A DNA stretch of 64,000 bases from Canna indica (Eukaryota; Streptophyta; Magnoliopsida; Zingiberales; Cannaceae): contig CP136897.1 in the NCBI GenBank assembly GCA_034359265.1, positions 25,848,001-25,912,000 of the forward strand, in the 5' to 3' direction. This document shows positions 12,043 to 22,294 of this stretch, piece by piece. The number at the start of each line of letters is the position of its first letter. Within the stretch, counting starts at the first letter, position 1. The notes under the pieces are model-generated. The model searched no databases, had not been told where the DNA came from, and saw only the letters and a program-made list of their open reading frames with translations. A program made the position numbers and the translations under genes.

Positions 12043-15000
12043 AGTGTTGAGGAAATGGCCTACACTAGAGGGGGGGTGAATAGTATGTTATCTAAACTTT
12101 TTGTCTAATTTCAGTTTTATCGAATTCAATCGTTTCTGATAACTTAGGCAATACACTAATTAGAATGGCAAGCAAAAGCAATAAATAAGATGATTAAACA
12201 CAATCAAGAAAGCAACGCTAACACAATAATTTATAGTGATTCGCCCCCAATGCCTACTCCACTATCTGAGCACCTCACTTAGCATTTCCAAACTAGCGTT
12301 ACTAGATTATCCTATTTCCTTTACAACGAGGATGTTTTCACTGTTGAGTCTCTGCTCTCACACCGAAGGCACTTCCACACCCGAAACTCTCATCCTTCCT
12401 ACCGAGAGCACTCTCCCAGCTCAACCCTAAGGACAACATGAACTAATCATAGCAAACCACGTTTACATCGGTAAATTTAAGCCATAACACCAAGACAACC
12501 ACAAAGTCAATCAACCTAACACTCTAGGTTTACACACTTGAGAATACAATGAAATACACAAACAATAGAACAAATCAATAATACAACAAATACTTAGCTC
12601 CAAACCGAGTCCTAGTTCCTTTTGATACCTCAATGATGAATCGACCAAAGCTTGAAGGCAAGATCAAGGTTATATCATGGAAACCAGGGTTTGCAAAGAG
12701 ATGACTCAAGAAAAGCTTTAGGAATGATCAAGGATTGCTCAATGAAATGCTAGATCCATGAGGAAGGCACTTAAGGCCTTATATTTACAAGCCATGAACA
12801 GAGGAGGCAACACCCCTCATCCCAACGGGCTAAATTTTGCCCGTTGGCGCCAATCGGTCGATGGTCGGTAGAAGGCCGATCGAATTATCATATTACTCCT
12901 TCTTTGGCTAAGCTCAATAGAATTATTGTCAATTCTAAATTTTGGGACTGTTTGCTGAATATTAGAATATTTGGGGAATCTCGTAAACTTTCTAATCATG
13001 CTTCGCTTCTGCTACACAATCCTTCTTTTTCGCAAGGTGACATCCATCCTTCCAGAATTGAAACAGGTTGGCTCGATACTCCTGAATTTATCAACATTAT
13101 CAAGTCAAGTCAAGCCTACTTCCAGCTTTAGACCCTACGATACTACAAAAGGACCTTCTCCGGGGCTGGATCACGGCTTGGAAAAACCTTCGATCAATCC
13201 TTAGAGTTTGGAGTTCTCTTAGAAAGAAATCCTAGGCTATTAAGACGAAATACTTGGAAGATCTTGTTCACAGTCTGACTATCAAAGCCGACTCTGGGAA
13301 TTTGTCTACCTTGGAACTCATCCAAAGAAGAGTCGGACACACACTATCAATGAGAAGATACTTACTGGAGACAAAGAACAAAAAAAAGATGGATAAAAGA
13401 AGGTGACTGTAATACTAGATATTTCCATCAATGTGCTACCATTAGAAGAAATCGGAACTGGGTGACCAAGATACAGGGTCCCTTTGGACCTCTGACCAAG
13501 TACACTGAGATATCAAAAGAATTTAGAAATTTCTACTCTCTCCTTATCAACAAAAGTACAAAATTGCTCATGGCTATCAACTGGAATGAGATATACTCTC
13601 AAGACTTTCAGGCTCTACAGTGTTGAGGAAATGGCCTACACTAGAGGGGGGGTGAATAGTATGTTATCTAAACTTTTTGTCTAATTTCAGTTTTATCGAA
13701 TTCAATCGTTTCTGATAACTTAGGCAATACACTAATTAGAATGGCAAGCAAAAGCAATAAATAAGATGATTAAACACAATCAAGAAAGCAACGCTAACAC
13801 AATAATTTATAGTGATTCGCCCCCAATGCCTACTCCACTATCTAAGCACCCCACTTAGCATTTCCAAACTAGCGTTACTAGATTATCCTATTTCCTTTAC
13901 AACGAGGATGTTTTCACTGTTGAGTCTCTGCTCTCACACCGAAGGCACTTCCACACCCGAAACTCTCATCCTTCCTACCGAGAGCACTCTCCCAGCTCAA
14001 CCCTAAGGACAACATGAACTAATCATAGCAAACCACGTTTACATCGGTAAATTTAAGCCATAACACCAAGACAACCACAAAGTCAATCAACCTAACACTC
14101 TAGGTTTACACACTTGAGAATACAATGAAATACACAAACAATAGAACAAATCAATAATACAACAAATACTTAGCTCCAAACCGAGTCCTAGTTCCTTTTG
14201 ATACCTCAATGATGAATCGACCAAAGCTTGAAGGCAAGATCAAGGTTATATCATGGAAACCAGGGTTTGCAAAGAGATGGCTCAAGAAAAGCTTTAGGAA
14301 TGATCAAGGATTGCTCAATGAAATGCTAGATCCATGAGGAAGGCACTTAAGGCCTTATATTTACAAGCCATGAACAGAGGAGGCAACACCCCTCATCCCA
14401 ACGGGCTAAATTTTGCCCGTTGGCGCCAATCGGTCGATGGTCGGTAGAAGGCCGATCGAATTATCATATTACTCCTTCTTTGGCTAAGCTCAATAGAATT
14501 ATTGTCAATTCTAAATTTTGGGACTGTTTGCTGAATATTAGAATATTTGGGGAATCTCGTAAACTTTCTAATCATGCTTCGCTTCTGCTACACAATCCTT
14601 CTTTTTCGCAAGGTGACATCCATCCTTCCAGAATTGAAACAGGTTGGCTCGATACTCCTGAATTTATCAACATTATCAAGTCAAGTCAAGCCTACTTCCA
14701 GCTTTAGACCCTACGATACTACAAAAGGACCTTCTCCGGGGCTGGATCACGGCTTGGAAAAACCTTCGATCAATCCTTAGAGTTTGGAGTTCTCTTAGAA
14801 AGAAATCCTAGGCTATTAAGACGAAATACTTGGAAGATCTTGTTCACAGTCTGACTATCAAAGCCGACTCTGGGAATTTGTCTACCTTGGAACTCATCCA
14901 AAGAAGAGTCGGACACACACTATCAATGAGAAGATACTTACTGGAGACAAAGAACAAAAAAAAGATGGATAAAAGAAGGTGACTGTAATACTAGATATTT

Positions 15001-18000
15001 CCATCAATGTGCTACCATTAGAAGAAATCGGAACTGGGTGACCAAGATACAGGGTCCCTTTGGACCTCTGACCAAGTACACTGAGATATCAAAAGAATTT
15101 AGAAATTTCTACTCTCTCCTTATCAACAAAAGTACAAAATTGCTCATGGCTATCAACTGGAATGAGATATACTCTCAAGACTTTCAGGCTCTACAGTGTT
15201 GAGGAAATGGCCTACACTAGAGGGGGGGTGAATAGTATGTTATCTAAACTTTTTGTCTAATTTCAGTTTTATCGAATTCAATCGTTTCTGATAACTTAGG
15301 CAATACACTAATTAGAATGGCAAGCAAAAGCAATAAATAAGATGATTAAACACAATCAAGAAAGCAACGCTAACACAATAATTTATAGTGATTCGCCCCC
15401 AATGCCTACTCCACTATCTAAGCACCCCACTTAGCATTTCCAAACTAGCGTTACTAGATTATCCTATTTCCTTTACAACGAGGATGTTTTCACTGTTGAG
15501 TCTCTGCTCTCACACCGAAGGCACTTCCACACCCGAAACTCTCATCCTTCCTACCGAGAGCACTCTCCCAGCTCAACCCTAAGGACAACATGAACTAATC
15601 ATAGCAAACCACGTTTACATCGGTAAATTTAAGCCATAACACCAAGACAACCACAAAGTCAATCAACCTAACACTCTAGGTTTACACACTTGAGAATACA
15701 ATGAAATACACAAACAATAGAACAAATCAATAATACAACAAATACTTAGCTCCAAACCGAGTCCTAGTTCCTTTTGATACCTCAATGATGAATCGACCAA
15801 AGCTTGAAGGCAAGATCAAGGTTATATCATGGAAACCAGGGTTTGCAAAGAGATGGCTCAAGAAAAGCTTTAGGAATGATCAAGGATTGCTCAATGAAAT
15901 GCTAGATCCATGAGGAAGGCACTTAAGGCCTTATATTTACAAGCCATGAACAGAGGAGGCAACACCCCTCATCCCAACGGGCTAAATTTTGCCCGTTGGC
16001 GCCAATCGGTCGATGGTCGGTAGAAGGCCGATCGAATTATCATATTACTCCTTCTTTGGCTAAGCTCAATAGAATTATTGTCAATTCTAAATTTTGGGAC
16101 TGTTTGCTGAATATTAGAATATTTGGGGAATCTCGTAAACTTTCTAATCATGCTTCGCTTCTGCTACACAATCCTTCTTTTTCGCAAGGTGACATCCATC
16201 CTTCCAGAATTGAAACAGGTTGGCTCGATACTCCTGAATTTATCAACATTATCAAGTCAAGTCAAGCCTACTTCCAGCTTTAGACCCTACGATACTACAA
16301 AAGGACCTTCTCCGGGGCTGGATCACGGCTTGGAAAAACCTTCGATCAATCCTTAGAGTTTGGAGTTCTCTTAGAAAGAAATCCTAGGCTATTAAGACGA
16401 AATACTTGGAAGATCTTGTTCACAGTCTGACTATCAAAGCCGACTCTGGGAATTTGTCTACCTTGGAACTCATCCAAAGAAGAGTCGGACACACACTATC
16501 AATGAGAAGATACTTACTGGAGACAAAGAACAAAAAAAAGATGGATAAAAGAAGGTGACTGTAATACTAGATATTTCCATCAATGTGCTACCATTAGAAG
16601 AAATCGGAACTGGGTGACCAAGATACAGGGTCCCTTTGGACCTCTGACCAAGTACACTGAGATATCAAAAGAATTTAGAAATTTCTACTCTCTCCTTATC
16701 AACAAAAGTACAAAATTGCTCATGGCTATCAACTGGAATGAGATATACTCTCAAGACTTTCAGGCTCTACAGTGTTGAGGAAATGGCCTACACTAGAGGG
16801 GGGGTGAATAGTATGTTATCTAAACTTTTTGTCTAATTTCAGTTTTATCGAATTCAATCGTTTCTGATAACTTAGGCAATACACTAATTAGAATGGCAAG
16901 CAAAAGCAATAAATAAGATGATTAAACACAATCAAGAAAGCAACGCTAACACAATAATTTATAGTGATTCGCCCCCAATGCCTACTCCACTATCTAAGCA
17001 CCCCACTTAGCATTTCCAAACTAGCGTTACTAGATTATCCTATTTCCTTTACAACGAGGATGTTTTCACTGTTGAGTCTCTGCTCTCACACCGAAGGCAC
17101 TTCCACACCCGAAACTCTCATCCTTCCTACCGAGAGCACTCTCCCAGCTCAACCCTAAGGACAACATGAACTAATCATAGCAAACCACGTTTACATCGGT
17201 AAATTTAAGCCATAACACCAAGACAACCACAAAGTCAATCAACCTAACACTCTAGGTTTACACACTTGAGAATACAATGAAATACACAAACAATAGAACA
17301 AATCAATAATACAACAAATACTTAGCTCCAAACCGAGTCCTAGTTCCTTTTGATACCTCAATGATGAATCGACCAAAGCTTGAAGGCAAGATCAAGGTTA
17401 TATCATGGAAACCAGGGTTTGCAAAGAGATGGCTCAAGAAAAGCTTTAGGAATGATCAAGGATTGCTCAATGAAATGCTAGATCCATGAGGAAGGCACTT
17501 AAGGCCTTATATTTACAAGCCATGAACAGAGGAGGCAACACCCCTCATCCCAACGGGCTAAATTTTGCCCGTTGGCGCCAATCGGTCGATGGTCGGTAGA
17601 AGGCCGATCGAATTATCATATTACTCCTTCTTTGGCTAAGCTCAATAGAATTATTGTCAATTCTAAATTTTGGGACTGTTTGCTGAATATTAGAATATTT
17701 GGGGAATCTCGTAAACTTTCTAATCATGCTTCGCTTCTGCTACACAATCCTTCTTTTTCGCAAGGTGACATCCATCCTTCCAGAATTGAAACAGGTTGGC
17801 TCGATACTCCTGAATTTATCAACATTATCAAGTCAAGTCAAGCCTACTTCCAGCTTTAGACCCTACGATACTACAAAAGGACCTTCTCCGGGGCTGGATC
17901 ACGGCTTGGAAAAACCTTCGATCAATCCTTAGAGTTTGGAGTTCTCTTAGAAAGAAATCCTAGGCTATTAAGACGAAATACTTGGAAGATCTTGTTCACA

Positions 18001-19187
18001 GTCTGACTATCAAAGCCGACTCTGGGAATTTGTCTACCTTGGAACTCATCCAAAGAAGAGTCGGACACACACTATCAATGAGAAGATACTTACTGGAGAC
18101 AAAGAACAAAAAAAAGATGGATAAAAGAAGGTGACTGTAATACTAGATATTTCCATCAATGTGCTACCATTAGAAGAAATCGGAACTGGGTGACCAAGAT
18201 ACAGGGTCCCTTTGGACCTCTGACCAAGTACACTGAGATATCAAAAGAATTTAGAAATTTCTACTCTCTCCTTATCAACAAAAGTACAAAATTGCTCATG
18301 GCTATCAACTGGAATGAGATATACTCTCAAGACTTTCAGGCTCTACAGTGTTGAGGAAATGGCCTACACTAGAGGGGGGGTGAATAGTATGTTATCTAAA
18401 CTTTTTGTCTAATTTCAGTTTTATCGAATTCAATCGTTTCTGATAACTTAGGCAATACACTAATTAGAATGGCAAGCAAAAGCAATAAATAAGATGATTA
18501 AACACAATCAAGAAAGCAACGCTAACACAATAATTTATAGTGATTCGCCCCCAATGCCTACTCCACTATCTAAGCACCCCACTTAGCATTTCCAAACTAG
18601 CGTTACTAGATTATCCTATTTCCTTTACAACGAGGATGTTTTCACTGTTGAGTCTCTGCTCTCACACCGAAGGCACTTCCACACCCGAAACTCTCATCCT
18701 TCCTACCGAGAGCACTCTCCCAGCTCAACCCTAAGGACAACATGAACTAATCATAGCAAACCACGTTTACATCGGTAAATTTAAGCCATAACACCAAGAC
18801 AACCACAAAGTCAATCAACCTAACACTCTAGGTTTACACACTTGAGAATACAATGAAATACACAAACAATAGAACAAATCAATAATACAACAAATACTTA
18901 GCTCCAAACCGAGTCCTAGTTCCTTTTGATACCTCAATGATGAATTGACCAAAGCTTGAAGGCAAGATCAAGGTTTTATCATGGAAACTAGGGTTTGCAA
19001 AGAGATGGCTCAAGAAAAGCCTTAGGAATGATCAAGGATTGCTCAATGAAATGCTAGATCCATGAGGAAGGCACTTAAGGGCTTATATTTACAAGCCATG
19101 AACAGAGGAGGCAACACCCCTCATCCCAACGGGCTAAATTTTGCCCGTTGGCGCCAATCGGTCGATGGTCGGTAGAAGGCCGATCGA
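11308..19187 (+). repeat. Five-copy tandem array, 1576-bp unit (LINE fragment plus partial copia LTR)
   Basis: Units lie at 11308-12883, 12884-14459, 14460-16035, 16036-17611 and 17612-19187, exactly 5.0 copies. Each unit joins 735 bases of LINE to the first 841 bases of the minus-strand copia LTR. The internal junction GCCGATCGA/ATTATCAT replaces the original LINE sequence GGACCAATTATC, with at most 1 base of overlap. Copies 2, 3 and 4 look identical by eye. Copy 1 differs from them at 11714, 11735, 12042, 12268, 12275 and 12714, and copy 5 differs only in its last 250 bases. No new gene is formed; the 60-95-residue frames in each copy are fragments. Confidence 0.97.
12822..12847. other. Promoter-proximal hairpin in copia LTR (one per array copy)
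   Basis: The perfect 9-bp inverted repeat CCAACGGGC and GCCCGTTGG encloses the 8-base loop TAAATTTT. It recurs in every array copy and, with compensating or slightly altered arms, in other members of the LTR family (best case 59535-59560). On the element strand it lies just upstream of the TATA-like TTGTAAATATAAGG. Confidence 0.7.
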
Positions 19188-19878
19188 CCGCTCGAGTGAC
19201 CGGTCATCGATCGGAACTCACTGTCCAAAATGGAAAGTGGTCGGTCGATGGCCGACTGGTGGGTTCATAACTTTAAAACATAAATATTATATAAGGATTC
19301 TCCCCATTTGGATTCAATAAAATTATCTAAAAAATCAAAATTCTTAAGAATCAAAATCTAACTTTTAGGGTCTAGTACAAATTTCCGAAAACCGAAAATT
19401 TTATAATCTTTCGGGTCAAATATGGGTAGACTAAAGACTTCCAAAAATTCCTTTAAAATACGTCGTTATCTAATTTTTACCTAAGGAACAATTTTAAGGA
19501 CTTTTGGTGCCAAGAAAATGTCTAGGTTATATAACCCTTCAAAGAGCTCCCTTGGCTTAGTGAATTTCAGGACCATTTTTTGATTTTCTGATTTTTCATA
19601 TTTTGGGGTTCGAGATTGGTATTTGGGTTTCTTTGCATCATCATAAGGATTTACAATACATGCTAGATACCCTAAATCAAAAATCTATCTTCCTAATGAA
19701 ATCCAAGTGTCGACGACCGTCCTTATCAATTTATCTAATTTCTTCGATTTTTCCAATTATGGACAACGCACACAAATCGATATGGAACTCGAAAATATTT
19801 TTTTGTGAATACATTAGTTCCATATTTGTTATCATCAAAACCGAGATTAAGACTAAGGTTGAAAACCTTAGGCCAACA
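18349..19878 (-). mobile_element. Copia LTR inserted in the LINE (complete copy, partly inside the array)
   Basis: It begins TGTTGAGGAAATGGCC at 18349 and ends CTTAGGCCAACA at 19878, 1530 bp, with TG...CA ends and the family pair TGTTG...CAACA. The right target duplication is TACAA at 19879-19883. The first 839 bases (to 19187) belong to array copy 5; the rest is unique. It includes a GGTCGA-rich stretch (about 19155-19255) and the GATAACAAATATGG region (complement) near 19825, both family landmarks. No second LTR or coding region is present, so it is a solo LTR that was itself caught in the duplication. Confidence 0.88.
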
Positions 19879-19883
19879 TACAA

Positions 19884-22005
19884 CATCTAGATGCCCCTTT
19901 CTCCGCGGAAGAGATTTACAACATCATTCGTGGATCAAAGAATCACAAATCTCTGGGCCCTGATGGATTTCTGGTGGAGTTTTGTAGGAAACACTATGAT
20001 TTTCTGAAGGATGGGAAACTTCGTATCCTCAATGAGCTACAGAATTCGCCTTCTGATTTGTCTCAGATTAACAATGCTATTATCATTCTCATTCCAAAAA
20101 TGAGAGAGCTTCACATACTAGCGCATTTAGGCCTATTAGCCTAGAAAATAGTCTCATTAAGCTTTTCTCTAAATTAATGGCCAACAAGTTGGCGGATTTA
20201 CTTCCAAAGTTGGTGTTACACACTCAAGGGGCATTCATTACTGGCTGTAGCAGTATCGACTGTTCTATGAACATCTTCAAATCTTTATAGGCTTGCAATC
20301 AATTACAAGAAAATACTTGCATCATTAAAGTGGACTTCGAAAAGCCGTCAACTAGAAATTTATTTCCGATCTTTTGACGGCTAGGAGTTTTCCTCCTAAA
20401 TGGATTAATTGGATTTCTTCTCTCCTCAATAACACGATCTCATCTATTCTCATTAACGGCTCTAAGGCAAGCAAGGTAACCCTCTTTCTCTGCTTATCTT
20501 CAACTTGATCACTGACTCCTTATCCAAACTATTAAAAAGGATGGCCAACATAGGTCGTACCAATGGCGCTTTGTCTGGAGTTCTATTGGAAGGCATCACA
20601 CACGTCTCTTTCGCAGATGATCTCATCATTTTCAGTAGTGCATCACCTCATCATCTTCAACAAATTAAACTACTTTTAAAATATTTTGAATTGTGCTCTA
20701 ATTTAAAGCTGAATAGAGATAAAACCAGAGTTATTCACTCTAATGGGTCCAAGAGGGCAAGCAATGGAGCAACATTTTGAACTATTCTTCTAGTTCCTTC
20801 CCTCTTAACTACTTGGGGCTTCCCCTTAGACCGAGGCGTTTTCTCAAAGAATATTTGGTAAAAATCATATCTAAATTCGACAAAGTACTTGCCTCTTGGC
20901 ACGGTTCACAACTCTCCAAGGCTGCTCGAATTACTCTTATTAACAACGTCCTCACTAGCCAAACCTCATACATTTTTTCTATATTCAAAGCTCCAGCATG
21001 GGTCATCAGGCAAATTGACCAAAGAAGAAACACCATTTTGTGGATCGAAGGCAGAGACTAGTCTTCAAGGGAAATGTCATGTTAATCGGGACAAGGTTAC
21101 TACTTCTAAATCCGAAGGGGGCCTGGGTCTTCTAAATCTGCAACATCACAACAAAGTTAAGCTCGTTAAATGGTGTTGGAAATTCCTTCGTAATAAAGAA
21201 ATGGGTTGGTGCAACATTCTATCCACTAATCACCATACTTGGTCCTTTCTTTTGGGTTCCGCAAATGCCTCCCTATCTCCTGTTTGGAATGATATTCTTA
21301 AAGACAAAGACATTCTAAAAGCTTCTTTCGGCATTCAAATCGGGACAGCCTCGCCAAATGCCACCATATGCGATCCAAAGGTCCTTAATGAAAACGGGAT
21401 GGTCGTTGATTGGAACATCAACTTTATAAATCTTGTTTCCTTGGACTCTATCATCAGTCTAGTTAATGAGATCAATTTGTTCCTCCTTCTTGATGGGGAG
21501 GACAGGGTGCTCTGGAAATGGACCATCGACGGTAACTCCTCCACCAACTCTCTTTATCAATTATTGAACCTTCAAGGCATATTCGATCCAGTGGCTGAGT
21601 TTGTTTGCCATATATCATGTCCTGAAGTTGTCTTTGTCATGAATTGACTAGCCATTAATAGGAGGCTACCAACTAAAGATCGCCTTATTGCTCGTGGGAT
21701 CCAATTGGATCCCCAATGCCCTCTTTGCGAGTCGGATGATGAAATGTTCAATCACATTCTCTTTGATTGCCACTTCATGACTAAAGGATGAAAAACTATT
21801 TTGAATTTGTGCAAAACTAATTTCTTCCACCTGAATTTCCGTCCTTGGAACCGCTCAATCAACGGAGGGTCACGCAAATCCAAGAAAATAATACTTGAGC
21901 TCGCAATTGAAGGGGTTAACTTGTCTAAAGCTTGTTTTGCTAATTCGCCTTGTATTTTATGTATTTAATTTTTTTATATTTTTCTTTTCTTGATTAATAT
22001 AAGTA
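19884..22005 (+). pseudogene. LINE reverse transcriptase and C-terminal zinc motif (decayed)
   Basis: Translated pieces include AEEIYNIIRGSKNHKSLGPD, RPISLENSLIKLFSK and LHTQGAFITG. The catalytic box FADD is at 20610-20621, and SNLKLNRDKT and NYLGLPL follow. These are successive blocks of the L1 reverse transcriptase, which copies the element RNA at the nicked target. Near 21716-21776 a zinc motif of the zf-RVT type is seen (CPLCESDDEMFNHILFDCHF). Stops and frame changes occur, for example near 20288 and 21058, so no full protein can be made. The 252-residue open frame 20889-21647 is partly this protein and partly another frame. Confidence 0.85.
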
Positions 22006-22019
22006 TTTTTTAAAAAAAA

Positions 22020-22294
22020 TAGTATCCCGATATATGTTGCAGCGGATTAATCTAAGTTGGCTTTGAGTCCACTGACTCACATACCATCTTTCTCTATCTG
22101 TCTCGTCTGTTTGATAAGTCCACTGAATGAACCATTGCAGTGATGGTGGCACAGGCTGTCCAAAACTCTAAAAAATGAAGACGAAAAAAACAATTATTAT
22201 CGAAACAATAAAAGAGATACTATTTAGACGGAAGAAGACAAACGAAAAGAAGCAGAAATCATCCGAAGGAGACGCCATCGACCGAACAATTGCA
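22020..22294 (+). promoter_or_regulatory. Short upstream region and leader of the membrane-protein gene
   Basis: Only 275 bases separate the LINE A-rich tail from the likely start codon at 22295. The stretch has no clear TATA box (the closest is GATATATG near 22030) and contains a pyrimidine-rich patch (about 22088-22112). An in-frame ATG at 22175 lies in AT-rich sequence that codes for a lysine-rich, low-complexity 40 residues unlike the rest of the protein, so I treat it as leader. Confidence 0.45.

Larger units (their letters stand above)
10948..22019 (+). mobile_element. L1-type LINE, 5'-truncated, split by a copia LTR and a tandem array
   Basis: A non-LTR retrotransposon runs from an endonuclease fragment through reverse transcriptase and a C-terminal zinc motif to an A-rich tail (A8 at 22012-22019). 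The copia LTR inserted after the motif FQALQ (at 12043 in copy 1), and the LINE resumes at 19884 in the matching frame with HLDAPFSAEEI. The LTR is flanked by TACAG (left, inner copies; TATAG in the first copy) and TACAA (19879-19883), a 5-bp duplication with one change. Stops and frame changes show the LINE is dead. It begins inside the endonuclease domain, the usual 5' truncation. Confidence 0.85.

Noticed and set aside
11308..19187. Repeated small reading frames (95, 77, 64 and 60 residues) in each array copy as a gene family
   Set aside because: They are fragments of a decayed LINE protein or of LTR sequence in mixed frames, repeated only because the DNA is repeated.
11308..19187. CRISPR-like or satellite array
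   Set aside because: The unit is 1576 bp, copies are contiguous without spacers, and it is made from two known element types; five copies do not make a satellite.
10940..22025. LINE target-site duplication AATAG
   Set aside because: A five-base match at both ends is too short and the 5' junction lies inside an LTR stub; not reliable.
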